Shown piece after piece: positions 44,737-56,372 of a stretch of DNA of 64,000 nucleotides (positions are counted from its first letter, which is position 1; the number at the start of each line of letters is the position of its first letter). The notes beneath the pieces were generated by a model. It was not told where the DNA came from. It saw only the letters and a program-made list of their open reading frames with translations, and searched no databases. Source of the DNA: Smallanthus sonchifolius. Its lineage: Eukaryota; Streptophyta; Magnoliopsida; Asterales; Asteraceae. Location of the stretch: positions 1,473,501 through 1,537,500 of the forward strand of contig JAKNSE010000030.1 in assembly GCA_023525975.1 (NCBI GenBank), given 5' to 3'. The position numbers and the translations under genes were made by a program.

Positions 44737-44750
44737 CAACTGGGGGATAA
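44737..44750 (+). other. chromovirus polypurine tract
   Basis: CAACTGGGGGATAA immediately before the 3' LTR start TGTAACAACC. It primes plus-strand synthesis. Confidence 0.75.
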
Positions 44751-47125
44751 TGTAACAACCGCGGTTTTTCAGGTCCTTACCGTTTCTCAACTTTTTATAC
44801 GTCATATTTTTAAATATTATGGTTTTATATATATTAAGTGTTTCTAGGAATTCTAGGAATACTACCTTAGGCAAACACTAAGGTCCGAACTAGAAAACAC
44901 GGTTAAGTGCATACACTGCGTATACTGCGAACGCGTTAAATAAACGGTAAAATTTAATTTCTCGAAAATAATTTTTATATTTATATTTTAGTTAAGAATG
45001 ATATTTTACAACATCATATGTGCTAACTTTTGTGATTCTTGATTAAACTAACGATCACAGGTGGTTCTTCCGTTAAAAACCCGGTATTTACCCGATATAA
45101 ATTTTTTTTTTTGAGTTTTTGTGTTTTAAAAATTTCTAAAATTCATTATTTTAGATTCTAAATTTTTATGTTTGGATAAAAATGTTTATTTTAGTGTTTA
45201 GGGTGTATTTTTTATAAAAAGTGGGTATTTTTTTTATACATTTGGTCTTTTAAAACTCAAGAACTCTTCTACACCTATAAATACCCAACCCCCACCCATT
45301 TTCCCCCTTCCCTCTCCTTGTTCCAGCTGAAAACCCTCTCCACCCCCACCCAAACACACTCTAAACTTGAATTCTAGCTCAAAATCATCCATTCAATCTC
45401 ATAATCATCCATTTCCAAGCTTGATTCTTGGTTCCAATGGATTCATGAGCTTGTTTTTAGTTTTTTTGAAGGTATTATAACATGATTTTCATCTTTAACT
45501 TTCTGTTTTGATCATTGCATGTGTTCTCAAGAACACCAAGAACACACACACTACACACACTCACTTTGATTTTCAAGTTTTGTTGTTTTTAAGAGTTTTA
45601 AGCTTGAATCTTGTGATTTAATAAGGATTTGTGGATGAAAACTAGTTGTAATCATCCACAAAGAGTTATTTAGTGAAAAGCTTGAAAGATTTGATGATCA
45701 AAGTGTATGAACACTTGGGTGTTCATTCTTGCATTTCTTGATATTAAAGTGAGTTTTGTTGATTTTGAGTCTTTAGACATGGAATTGAACCACATTTGTG
45801 ATTGTAGGTTATAAATAAATAAAAAAACTCAGTAGCTTAGCATCAAAATTCCACCTCCATTTGCTGATTTGGAAGGTATAATCTTGATTAAAACTTGTTA
45901 GTTTGTTTGAATGTTCAAGAACAAGCATGTTCTTGGTGGATTTTTTAAAATGGTTGATTTGGCACCCAAATATATTTTTAAACAGTAGGATATGTTTTAA
46001 AAGGAAGATCTGAAAATTTTGGTGATCAAACTCTTTATGGATTACTTATAAAATTCTTACAAGTTTAATACATGAAAATTGGGACAAATACTTCTGAGTA
46101 TTGGAAAATTCTGGAATTTGGACAGTGGTTATTATATTATAAATGTAGACTCCTGTCCAAATATCGTGAAAATTGGAGTTGTTTAACTAGGTGTTTTGTA
46201 TTTATAAATTTTAAACAATTGATTTGGGGATTTCATACTTCTGGAAAACTTCTGGACTTGAAACTTGGAATGGGATCTCATATGGACCTAAAATGAATAT
46301 GGTAAAAATTTGGTAAAGATTTGATAAGTTTAACTATTTTTTCCGAATTTGTTAATTTTTAACAATATTATATTCATAATAAATAATCTGGATATTGGAA
46401 AAATATGAATTTTGGTCAGAAATTTTATGATTATTTGGTATAAGTTTTAAGCCGTAACTTTATGTCTAAGTATGATTTGAAATTATGGTCAATTAAAATT
46501 TTAAAAAAAGTTACTAAATTTGAAAATTTTTATATAAAATGGATTTTAGAAAAGTTCTACGGGATTTTGGACAGAAGTATAATCTCATTAAAAAATTAAT
46601 TTTGGACTTTCAAATTGGGTGCTAATATCACACTAAAACCCTAATTTCGGACAAATCGGATTTTCGGACCGTAAACCGGACTTTACGCGCGTAATCGCGT
46701 TTTTGGACAAAGCAATACCGTGACTTAGGATTCTACTTAATAAACTTTTAAACTATTGATATACTTTAATAATATATTAAATTTAAAGTTTTAAAATCAC
46801 GAATTTATATAAAAGCCGGTTTTACAATTTTAAGCGGTTCGTACGCGTATGCACGGGTATTTCGGTATACAGTAGATTGAATCGCCATTTAAGCTTGGCT
46901 GACTTAGTCACATACTTTAGGAGGCCTAAAATGTTATTTTATGTCCACTTGATTAGTAGGACCCAGTTAGGACTCGATTTTCATCTGTGTTTGTCGACCG
47001 CGTCGCACATCTCACCCGCTTCGTTCAGGTGAGTTTCGCGGCCCATCTTTACTTACTGTTTTACTGTTTTTGGGAGAAAGCTGTTTCATTTTTATTTAGT
47101 CACGTGTTATATGATACATAGAATA

Positions 47126-48787
47126 TGATAGGGTGCGAAAGCACACGTCTTTATTCCTTTATATTATTGTGTTTTAAGTAGTTTTATATTCGTTTTGAGT
47201 CAATTTTATGTACATTTGAGTCTTTTGTCTTATTTGTAGGAGCTCGGGAATATTAATGAAGAATACGTGAAGAAAACGAGCGAAGAAACGAAGCCCGGAA
47301 AAGTCCAAGGATCGAACTTCAATTTTCTGAATATTAGGTCCCTCGCGGTACGCGAGGGAGGTGCTTGAAGATCCTCGCGGTACGCGAGAAACTCAGAAAT
47401 CGGCCGCGACTATTTTGGCCCTCGCGGTACGCGAGGGAGAAGCCCATTACTTCTCGCGGTACGCGAGAGATGCGTAAATCCGGAAATATTGGATTTTTAG
47501 GTTTTTAAAGATTTTGAGTCCCATTAGGTTAGGGGTTCGCGATTTCAGCCGTCTAGGAGGAGTCCAGAGGCGATTTTGGGAGAAAGAAGGTCGATTGAAG
47601 CATAAAGTTTGGATCTTTACTTCCGGGTTCGTTTAATTTACGTTTCTAGGGTTAAAGATTCGATTTTTACGTTTGATTGTGATGTTTGAAACCATGGTTT
47701 ATGTTTTTACTTCTGTTATGGATTGTTTGAGCATGATTCTTGGCTAAAACGTTAGTACTGCCTAGGTTTTTGATGAATACATGATAAAGTTATGATTTTT
47801 ATCGGTTTTTGGTTTTGATTGATGGAGTTATGATACTGTAATGATCTTTGGTTGATTATGTATGATGTTAGTGCATGTTTATTACTGATCTTGCGTTTGA
47901 TTTCAATTCCTGCGTTGATTGTGGTTGTCTGCCAGTTTGATCTGCGTTTCTGATTCATAGACTTTAGGGTTTGTGATTTGGAGTGGTGTCTAGACGTAGT
48001 AGCCATAGGGATTGTGATTGAGTGTTGATTAGAAGTGAATGTGTGTCCTAGTTCAATACCCGAGAGGTGAGAATTAGTCGTTTAGTCCTCGCCATTAGGA
48101 ATCCGAGTGTCAGCTGTCTGAGAGGAAGCCGGTATTAGGTGTCTAGTGATTGTTGCTATTCGAATCATAGTAGTTATCTTGAGATTACCCCGTGCATTCC
48201 TTGAGTGTATGGTAGGCGGTGAGACTGAGAGGTAATCCGTTTATTAGGGTACTTGTCATAGTTGGAAATACCTGAGAAGTGATCCAATCATCTGGTGAGT
48301 TTAGTACGCTTTAAGTAGCTGAGTTGGTGACATCCCGAGACCGAGAGTGATCAGGAATCCACTAGGTTATCTAGAGTTGTTTCATTAGAAAACCAGATCC
48401 ATCATCGTTCCAGAACCGATAGAAGTTATACTTTGCATGTAGGATTCCGACCTAGGTAGTATTCTTCCCATATCTTGATTTCCACCTTTGTTCTTTATCT
48501 AGATAGTTTAATCGTGACAGTTACTGCATTCCTTAGTTGATAGTAGTAGTGTAGTAATCCCCCAACCAATCAAATCATACTTAAGTCCTAGTTGAGTCTA
48601 ATTTAGTTATTCAGTGTCTTTTGGGTTCGATAACTCGGACTTCGTTTAGGCTATATTACATTGATCGGTACACTTGCCGGTTGTGTGGTCTAGTATTAGG
48701 TCGAGTCTAGGTTTTATAAATTTAAAGCTAGAAAGTCTAGAATAGGTTTTATTTGTTAGTTTTTAATAGACCGTCTGGACGACATCA
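47126..48787 (+). repeat. 5' LTR of the gag-only element
   Basis: 1662 bp. It includes a cluster of four hairpin motifs at 47342-47467. A meaningless 84-codon minus-strand frame (47752-48006) occurs identically in both LTRs. Confidence 0.95.
47342..47467. repeat. four-hairpin cluster, 5' LTR copy
   Basis: CTCGCGGTACGCGAG (6-bp stem, 3-base loop) at 47342-47356, 47374-47388, 47421-47435 and 47453-47467: two, a GGCC-containing spacer, two. The same cluster occurs at 54278-54403, with a diverged version at 52272-52401. Confidence 0.93.
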
Positions 48788-48793
48788 AGTTTT

Positions 48794-48811
48794 TGGCGCC
48801 GTTGCCGGGGA
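48794..48811 (+). other. primer-binding site (tRNA-Asp type)
   Basis: TGGCGCCGTTGCCGGGGA, six bases after the LTR end. It matches the tRNA-Asp-type primer site of Athila and related plant gypsy elements. Confidence 0.85.
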
Positions 48812-48947
48812 CACTTGGCAATAGCAATATTAGCTTTGACTAGTTCTTTGTTTGATTTTTGGTTTATTTGAGTCTTTTGTTTTCTTTTGAGTCTTGTGTG
48901 CTATCTGTGAGTCTTTATTCTGTTTTCCCTCTAGAGTCTTTCTGTTT

Positions 48948-51900
48948 ATGCCCAATACTCGTTCGCAAGGATCATCATCTTTCGCAGCTTTTCAAGAGCC
49001 CGAACGAGAGCTTCACGAGCGCACCCGCGACTTTCGGGAGCGTTTAGAGGAGCTAGTTAAATCCAAGGTACGTTCTCATAGTCCGGTTCCATTTCCTACC
49101 ATGGGTGACGCTAACCCACCGGCTAGACGTACGGTGCACCAGAGGGCCAGTGATGGGGTCACGGGCGCGAGATCTTCGATCACGCGCCCCTCTATACCGG
49201 ACACAAATTCTTGGCAGATCCCATCATATGTCATGAGTACGATTACTCATGCCACTCAGTTCCATGGCCTTGAGGATGAGGATGCCCCCGGACATTTATC
49301 CCGCTTTGTGCGGATATGTGACACTTTTAATATCCCGGGTGTATCTAAGGACGCGGTCTACTTGCGTCTCTTTCCGTTCTCCCTTTCTGGTCGCGCATCT
49401 ACTTGGCTCGACACTCTCCCCGACAATTCTATCACCACATGGGAGGAGCTCGAAGCCAAGTTCTATAGGAAGTACTATCCACCTTCCAGGGCCGCTCGCC
49501 TTCGGGACCAGATCCACTCTTTCCGTATGGATCCCGACGAGCCCTATCACATGGCCTGGGAGCGGTTCAACGCGCTGTTGAGCCGATGTCCCCAGCACGG
49601 TCTTCCAGACTGGGCGATAGTGGAGAAATTCTACAATGGTCTCACCTTTGAGAAGCAGCAAATGTTCAACACAGCTGCGGGAGGCCATATCATGGATAGA
49701 CTTGAGCCTTCTGAGTGCGAGGAGATGTTCGAGAGCTTCGCTCAAGCCGAACAGCAGTATCCACGTTCTGTTAGGGATTCCATCCCTACTGCTAGATCCC
49801 ACACCCCTTCTCCTAGAGGTGTGCATCAGGTCACTCCTGATACTAGCGTGGCTGCTGCCCTCGCCTCAATGGCGAATGAGATAAAGGAGCTCAAGCTCAG
49901 TGCTCTGAGGTGTCAAGTGTGTAGGGGAGGCCATGACACCCGAGATTGCCCAGTGAATAATCAAGAGCACGTGAGCTATGCTGGCAACCAGTACCAGAAC
50001 CGAGGATACAATAACTCCAATTCATTTGGCTCGGGGTGGAGATCTGGAAACAACCCACCTGGGTTTAATGGTCGCCAGCAACAATATGGAGGAGCTGAAG
50101 GAGGAGCGAGTTCGGGAAGCAGTGTCAGCTCAAAGAAGATTGAAGAGATGATGGAGACACAGACACAGTTGCTTGCCCAGCTGGTGCAGAAGAACGAAGA
50201 TGCTCGGCAAAGACTGGATAGCCATGACACTTTAATGAAGAATCAACAATCGGCATTCCAGGATTTGCAGCGCACGGTAGGAGACATTGCTAGGAGCTTA
50301 AAGGATCGACAAGGAGGTCCATCTTCGGGCCCAAATGCTTCAGTAATGGCCGTGTCAGTAGAGAGTGTGGAGAGGAGAGAGGTTGAAGAGGATGACTCCC
50401 ACTCTAATGAGCACAATATTCCCTCAGTGGAGGAGGTGAATAAGATAGATTGGGAAGCTCGATTTGCTGAGATCGATGCTAGGATGCTAAAAGAGACCGA
50501 GTCGAATGCTGTTTCGACGAGGAGCATGATAGAGAAGGAGGATGAGAGCCCACCGGTAGTAGAGGAAGAAGAGCCGGTGGAGGAGGAGATAGTGGTGGAG
50601 ATACCTACCAAGAGGGTAGAGGAGAAGAAGAAGGGGGTGGAGAAGAAGACCCTCGAGATTGACCTGACCCGTATCCCTTATCCAGCACGTGTCTTGCCCC
50701 ATAAACACGCTAAGGAATACGGTCACTTCCTTGATATGTTCAAACAACTCAAGGTCAATCTCCCGTTTGTAGAGGTCCTCCAGCATATGCCTAAATATGC
50801 TAAGTTCTTAAAAGGCCTTCTTTCCAACAAGAAGAAACTTGAGGAGGTCTCTGGAGTCTCACTTGGTGAGCAGTGCTCGGCTGTGGTGCAAAATCATTTG
50901 CCAGAAAAGTTGTCTGATTCGGGTCGGTTCACAATCCCTTGCTTGTTGGGCAACCTACCATTACACCACGCGTTGGCCGACCTAGGTGCTAGCATCAATT
51001 TGATGCCCTATTCATTGTACAAGCAGCTGGACCTAGGTGAACCACAACCAACGCGCATGAGCATTTCCTTGGCTGACCGCTCAGTCAAGTATCCACGGGG
51101 AATAGTGGAAAATCTATTAGTGAAAGTGGGCAATTTTGTTTTCCCCGTGGATTTTGTGATTCTAGATATGGAGGTGGATGACAAGGTCCCACTCATCTTA
51201 GGACGCCCGTTCCTACGGACCGCAAAGGCGATGATTGATGTCTTTGACGGGAAGCTCACACTTCGTGTGGGGGATGAGGTCCTTACATTCAATGCTGTAG
51301 AGTCCGGGAAGGATGTTGGCGAGCACAGCCACTCCGTGTGCATGCTCGATTCTTTCATGGACCACCATTGGGACCCCGATCCGGTGATAGAAGTAGGTGA
51401 ACCCGCCCCGAATATAGAAGAACCATATGATTGGGCGTTGGAGTTAGAAGGATTGCTAGATGAGCCAGACGATTATGGAGATGAGGTTCCTGATGATTTG
51501 CTGGAGATGATGGCAGAGTTTGAAGAGGTCATAGGCAAAACCCCAAGTGTGGGGAAGTTGGTGGAGGTTGTTGAGGATCCCGATGATCCTGGTGAGATTG
51601 TGGAGGTCATTCCTTTAGAAGTGCCCATTCCTAAACCCCTACATATCTTCACCACTGTTTGTGCTTTGGGGAGAAAGATCGAGTCACCCCCTAGGTCTAG
51701 GCCGCCTCGTAAGAGGACTCGAGAGTTAATTGACTTAGGCAACGTAGATAGAGTGCTAACCCCAAGTGTGGGGATATCGAGGAGTGACAAACTACTTGGT
51801 TATTTGATGCGTATTATCTTCGGACCGGGTAGATTTAAGTTGTGGTGGAAGGAGATGAAGGATAGAAATCCATGGTGCGGTAGGAGTAGTTGTTTGCTGA

Positions 51901-51983
51901 GGCTGTGGAGAACCGGTAGGCCGCGAAGGATGAAGGCGGTACCGGTTAGGATCAAGGAGAAGCCTCCTGATAGGTTTGCTTGA
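48948..51983 (+). CDS. Athila/Tat-like gag-protease polyprotein with an unusual C-terminal tail
   Basis: An uninterrupted frame of 1011 codons; ATG 48948 (MPNTRSQG) is the first ATG after the primer site in this frame. The gag capsid region includes SGRASTWLDTLPDNSITTW, KYYPPSRAARLRDQIHSF and FYNGL (about 49390-49640). A CQVCRGGHDTRDC zinc knuckle lies near 49912, followed by a Gly/Asn/Gln-rich and then a coiled-coil, acidic region (50130-50640). The retroviral-type protease has LADLGASINLMPYSLYKQL (about 50973) and LILGRPFL. Beyond MIDVFDGKLTLRVGDE the protein continues about 230 residues with acidic and then basic (PRSRPPRKRTRELI, WWKEMKDRNP) segments instead of reverse transcriptase. It should form particles and cleave itself; replication enzymes must come from another element. 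Confidence 0.92.
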   Translation: MPNTRSQGSSSFAAFQEPERELHERTRDFRERLEELVKSKVRSHSPVPFPTMGDANPPARRTVHQRASDGVTGARSSITRPSIPDTNSWQIPSYVMSTITHATQFHGLEDEDAPGHLSRFVRICDTFNIPGVSKDAVYLRLFPFSLSGRASTWLDTLPDNSITTWEELEAKFYRKYYPPSRAARLRDQIHSFRMDPDEPYHMAWERFNALLSRCPQHGLPDWAIVEKFYNGLTFEKQQMFNTAAGGHIMDRLEPSECEEMFESFAQAEQQYPRSVRDSIPTARSHTPSPRGVHQVTPDTSVAAALASMANEIKELKLSALRCQVCRGGHDTRDCPVNNQEHVSYAGNQYQNRGYNNSNSFGSGWRSGNNPPGFNGRQQQYGGAEGGASSGSSVSSKKIEEMMETQTQLLAQLVQKNEDARQRLDSHDTLMKNQQSAFQDLQRTVGDIARSLKDRQGGPSSGPNASVMAVSVESVERREVEEDDSHSNEHNIPSVEEVNKIDWEARFAEIDARMLKETESNAVSTRSMIEKEDESPPVVEEEEPVEEEIVVEIPTKRVEEKKKGVEKKTLEIDLTRIPYPARVLPHKHAKEYGHFLDMFKQLKVNLPFVEVLQHMPKYAKFLKGLLSNKKKLEEVSGVSLGEQCSAVVQNHLPEKLSDSGRFTIPCLLGNLPLHHALADLGASINLMPYSLYKQLDLGEPQPTRMSISLADRSVKYPRGIVENLLVKVGNFVFPVDFVILDMEVDDKVPLILGRPFLRTAKAMIDVFDGKLTLRVGDEVLTFNAVESGKDVGEHSHSVCMLDSFMDHHWDPDPVIEVGEPAPNIEEPYDWALELEGLLDEPDDYGDEVPDDLLEMMAEFEEVIGKTPSVGKLVEVVEDPDDPGEIVEVIPLEVPIPKPLHIFTTVCALGRKIESPPRSRPPRKRTRELIDLGNVDRVLTPSVGISRSDKLLGYLMRIIFGPGRFKLWWKEMKDRNPWCGRSSCLLRLWRTGRPRRMKAVPVRIKEKPPDRFA

Positions 51984-54046
51984 GTCCTGGGCAAGTGCCC
52001 GGGATGTAGAGTTTGTGTGCGTTCATTGGTATGAGTCCATGTCTTTTTCTTTGTTTTTCGGTTTGTGTTTTGGTTGTGTCAAGTTTTGCAGGAATCCATG
52101 CTCGATTCGGTAAGGAAAATCGTCGGGAATGAAGCCCCAGGTATGGTTACATGTGTTTTTATCCTTGGGACAAGGTTTTAAGGAAGTTGGGTGAAAATTT
52201 TTTCTTAAATGGCAAAATTTTTTCTAAGTACAAAAATTGGAAAAACTTAAAAACTTTCTGTTAACGACATCCTCCCGCGGTACGCGAAGAACGAGAGGGA
52301 AATCTCTCGCGGTACGCGAGATACAAAAGTCTCGGCCGGCCTAACTTTTTGGCCTTCGCGATACGCGAAGAATATCCCCATAGAATCTCGCGGTACGCGG
52401 GGGAGTCCTGTTTTCACCCTACTTCCTTGTTTTCCATGTTTTCCACATCCATCACCACCACTCTCATCAACATCATCATACATCATCATAATCCCCTATC
52501 ACCATCCATATCCACAATTATCATTATCATCCATTATCATCATCTACTACCATTCACTTCATTCACCGACCACCATGACCATGGGAAACTAGACACCGTT
52601 TATGACCGATGTTCGACCTTGCTGTGGTATTCATGTCTATGTGTTTGCCACATGTCGAGTATGTTTTCTCTGCATCTATCTATCTTGAGTCTTTTAGTTT
52701 TCTTGAGTCTGTCTAGTCTCTAGATTTTATTTGAGTCAGTTTAATGCTGTGGGGATGTTTAGTCTTATCTTGCAGGTTTTATCATTCCGCCCGTACTCAA
52801 TCTCCATTCGGGTGGGACTGATCACCATTATCAGTTTGTAAAGGCAACCCAACAGCTGATGTGCAACCGCGACCGAAATGCTATACGGTGCACACATGAG
52901 GAAGAACAAAGCTGCATACGATATTGCATCTACATTACCAGCTAAGTCGCTTCCTGTCTTGTTCATTTTTATTTTTGCATTTTTTTTATTTTAGTTTTGT
53001 CTTTCTTCACATTGAGGACAATGTGTCGTTCAAGTGTGGGGATGTGAGTGTCTAGTTTACTTAGTTTGTCTAGTTTATAAAAAAAAAATTCAAAAATACA
53101 AAAAAATTGAAAAATTTGAAAAATGTCCTTGGAAATAAATGCATATATTTGGAAAATGATAGTAGAACTGGATCTATTTGTGATTTTAAATGATTAAATA
53201 ATTGAAAACGTGTTGAATTAGTGATGTTTTGGTAGACCCAGCTAGCTAGTAAAGCTTAAATAGCCTGTTTGTGTTAAAATTAGGATTAATAATTGAATAA
53301 AATCATGAAATCTTGTGGGTATTCATCTTAGAGTAATGGTAATACTGAAACTGTCAATATAGGTTGATAGGTACCACGATTAAGTTAAAATTTAGAGGTT
53401 TTTGAAATTTTTATGGCACACCACTCTCTTTTTATGAAAATAAATTCGAGTTTCGGTGGCGCCCGCATTCCATAATTCCATCATTCATGAGCTTATTTGA
53501 TTAGAATAATGAGTTTTGATTTATGTGTTTCCCACGGGGATAGTGACTCTGTGGATACGCCTCTAAGTTGAAGTCTTATATGCTTAGTTGATTGAAACTG
53601 CAGCCTATGTGCTTCCTTTCGGGATAGTGACCTGGGAGATGCGCCTCTAGGTGAGGTTGATTCATATGAAGTAATGCTCATCCATTTCATTTCCATCCAT
53701 TCATTCATTGATCATCTTGATTTCTAAAAACCTGTAAATTTTAGTTTAACGTGGTAGGGTAAATCTATATGGTTTAATCCGTGCCTAAACATGACCGTGA
53801 GACGGGATTAGGTGGAACTGTAACTTCTAAGTGTGAGTCACATAGGTTGATTGAGATATATGTATAAATTGGTATTAGAACACGTAACGGGGGCTTGAAA
53901 GTTAGTGCTTGGGTTTAATCGGACAGAAATACTAATTGTTGCTTTTTAACACGTGAGTATATTTTGCTAATTGGTAAATTGATGTTTGTTAAGTTAGATG
54001 CCAGTTATGATTCCAATTGCATATTTTTCGAGGACGAAAAAAGGTT
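51984..54046 (+). other. 3' non-coding region of the gag-only element
   Basis: No gene. It contains the diverged four-hairpin cluster (52272-52401), a CATCAT-rich stretch (52440-52570), and a remnant ATTGAGGACAATGTGTC followed by AAGTGTGGGGAT at 53032-53043. Such sequence follows integrase in full Athila/Tat elements. Two related blocks with GGGATAGTGACTCTG and GGGATAGTGACCTGG lie near 53537 and 53621. Confidence 0.75.
52272..52401. repeat. diverged four-hairpin cluster in the internal region
   Basis: Motifs near 52272, at 52306-52320, at 52355-52369 (TTCGCGATACGCGAA) and at 52387-52401 repeat the LTR arrangement, including the CGGCC...TTTGGCC spacer. It is a second, older copy of the LTR cluster. 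Confidence 0.88.
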
Positions 54047-54061
54047 AAGTGTGGGGATATT
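54047..54061 (+). other. polypurine tract of the gag-only element
   Basis: AAGTGTGGGGATATT directly before the LTR start TGATAGGG. Confidence 0.85.
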
Positions 54062-55723
54062 TGATAGGGTGCGAAAGCACACGTCTTTATTCCTTTATAT
54101 TATTGTGTTTTAAGTAGTTTTATATTCGTTTTGAGTCAATTTTATGTACATTTGAGTCTTTTGTCTTATTTGTAGGAGCTCGGGAATATTAATGAAGAAT
54201 ACGTGAAGAAAACGAGCGAAGAAACGAAGCCCGGAAAAGTCCAAGGATCGAACTTCAATTTTCTGAATATTAGGTCCCTCGCGGTACGCGAGGGAGGTGC
54301 TTGAAGATCCTCGCGGTACGCGAGAAACTCAGAAATCGGCCGCGACTATTTTGGCCCTCGCGGTACGCGAGGGAGAAGCCCATTACTTCTCGCGGTACGC
54401 GAGAGATGCGTAAATCCGGAAATATTGGATTTTTAGGTTTTTAAAGATTTTGAGTCCCATTAGGTTAGGGGTTCGCGATTTCAGCCGTCTAGGAGGAGTC
54501 CAGAGGCGATTTTGGGAGAAAGAAGGTCGATTGAAGCATAAAGTTTGGATCTTTACTTCCGGGTTCGTTTAATTTACGTTTCTAGGGTTAAAGATTCGAT
54601 TTTTACGTTTGATTGTGATGTTTGAAACCATGGTTTATGTTTTTACTTCTGTTATGGATTGTTTGAGCATGATTCTTGGCTAAAACGTTAGTACTGCCTA
54701 GGTTTTTGATGAATACATGATAAAGTTATGATTTTTATCGGTTTTTGGTTTTGATTGATGGAGTTATGATACTGTAATGATCTTTGGTTGATTATGTATG
54801 ATGTTAGTGCATGTTTATTACTGATCTTGCGTTTGATTTCAATTCCTGCGTTGATTGTGGTTGTCTGCCAGTTTGATCTGCGTTTCTGATTCATAGACTT
54901 TAGGGTTTGTGATTTGGAGTGGTGTCTAGACGTAGTAGCCATAGGGATTGTGATTGAGTGTTGATTAGAAGTGAATGTGTGTCCTAGTTCAATACCCGAG
55001 AGGTGAGAATTAGTCGTTTAGTCCTCGCCATTAGGAATCCGAGTGTCAGCTGTCTGAGAGGAAGCCGGTATTAGGTGTCTAGTGATTGTTGCTATTCGAA
55101 TCATAGTAGTTATCTTGAGATTACCCCGTGCATTCCTTGAGTGTATGGTAGGCGGTGAGACTGAGAGGTAATCCGTTTATTAGGGTACTTGTCATAGTTG
55201 GAAATACCTGAGAAGTGATCCAATCATCTGGTGAGTTTAGTACGCTTTAAGTAGCTGAGTTGGTGACATCCCGAGACCGAGAGTGATCAGGAATCCACTA
55301 GGTTATCTAGAGTTGTTTCATTAGAAAACCAGATCCATCATCGTTCCAGAACCGATAGAAGTTATACTTTGCATGTAGGATTCCGACCTAGGTAGTATTC
55401 TTCCCATATCTTGATTTCCACCTTTGTTCTTTATCTAGATAGTTTAATCGTGACAGTTACTGCATTCCTTAGTTGATAGTAGTAGTGTAGTAATCCCCCA
55501 ACCAATCAAATCATACTTAAGTCCTAGTTGAGTCTAATTTAGTTATTCAGTGTCTTTTGGGTTCGATAACTCGGACTTCGTTTAGGCTATATTACATTGA
55601 TCGGTACACTTGCCGGTTGTGTGGTCTAGTATTAGGTCGAGTCTAGGTTTTATAAATTTAAAGCTAGAAAGTCTAGAATAGGTTTTATTTGTTAGTTTTT
55701 AATAGACCGTCTGGACGACATCA
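54062..55723 (+). repeat. 3' LTR of the gag-only element
   Basis: 1662 bp, offset 6936 from the 5' LTR, and no differences found on reading both. The hairpin cluster is at 54278-54403. Confidence 0.95.
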
Positions 55724-56372
55724 GAATACGTGAGTTATTTTATTTTATGCATTAAAGTCCCCAATTTTGGGTAATCAATTAGCTAAGCGTAGCCGTTGGG
55801 AATTTTGGGTAGTACTATTTGGGTCGACACCCCGCCCGTGGTTGGTTGCGCCAACCAGACTTGTAGGGTCACTTGGGCGTAGAATTAGCCGATTTTTAGG
55901 CGGTTGTTTGCATATGACTTCCGCATGGGGTACTTTGTTTTATTTTGTCGAGGCTTTGATTACGGCTCATGGAAATGTGTTATCTAATACATGTGTACTT
56001 AATTTTTAAATTTTTATAAACTTTTTTTAGAGTCGCAAAACCTGCGAACTCACCAACTATTTATTTAGTTGACCCGTTTTTAAAACATGCTTTCAGGTAA
56101 ACAGAATTGAAGATAAGGTTCATGGGGGCTCGCTTTTGTTTAGAAATTGTGGTTTCATTATGGGATGTTTTGTACTTTGGGCTTTTGTTTGTATGATAGA
56201 CCCCTCAGTTTGTTGTTTGAATTTGGATATTGTATGACATACTTGACTTTTGGTTTTAGTAATGGTTCTTTATGTAATTTGCAATGTACCCGTTAGCATT
56301 CTCTTGCGCCTAAGTGTTCGATGCATCGCTCTCGTCTCACCTCCGTGTTTCCGCCTTCGACGGGGTGTGACA

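Larger units (their letters stand above)
47126..55723 (+). mobile_element. Athila/Tat-like gag-protease-only retrotransposon (TR-GAG type)
   Basis: Two 1662-bp LTRs (TGATAGGGTG...GACGACATCA) with the target duplication GAATA (47121-47125 and 55724-55728). Primer-binding site TGGCGCCGTTGCCGGGGA and polypurine tract AAGTGTGGGGATAT. The 5.3-kb interior codes for gag and protease only; RT, RNase H and integrase are absent. Elements of this structure are known as terminal-repeat retrotransposons with a gag domain and must borrow pol from a partner. Both LTRs look identical by eye, and the gag frame is intact, so insertion was recent. Confidence 0.9.
35963..56372 (+). mobile_element. Ty3/gypsy chromovirus (Tekay/Del-like), complete, containing a nested element
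   Basis: LTRs at 35963-38979 and 44751-56372 (the latter interrupted) begin TGTGACAACC/TGTAACAACC and end GGGGTGTGACA. The 5-bp duplication CAAAG flanks the whole (35958-35962 and 56373-56377). Order: LTR, initiator-tRNA-Met type primer-binding site, leader ORF, gag, protease, RT, RNase H, integrase, chromodomain-like end, polypurine tract, LTR. Long LTRs of about 3 kb, the Met primer site and the C-terminal chromodomain suggest Tekay. Multiple stops and visible LTR differences show that it is an older, inactive copy. Confidence 0.9.
44751..56372 (+). repeat. chromovirus 3' LTR, split by the nested element
   Basis: Segments 44751-47125 and 55724-56372 align to the 5' LTR. The nested element occupies 47126-55723 with the repeated GAATA. 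Without it, and counting the duplication once, the LTR is about 3019 bp, matching the 3017-bp 5' LTR. Confidence 0.93.

Noticed and set aside
47752..48006. Identical 84-codon minus-strand frame here and at 54688-54942
   Set aside because: The identity simply reflects the two LTRs; it is antisense to the element and has no domain.
49296..49826. Long minus-strand frames opposite gag (also at 50243-50611 and 51473-51790)
   Set aside because: They are shadows of the strongly supported gag-protease frame on the plus strand.
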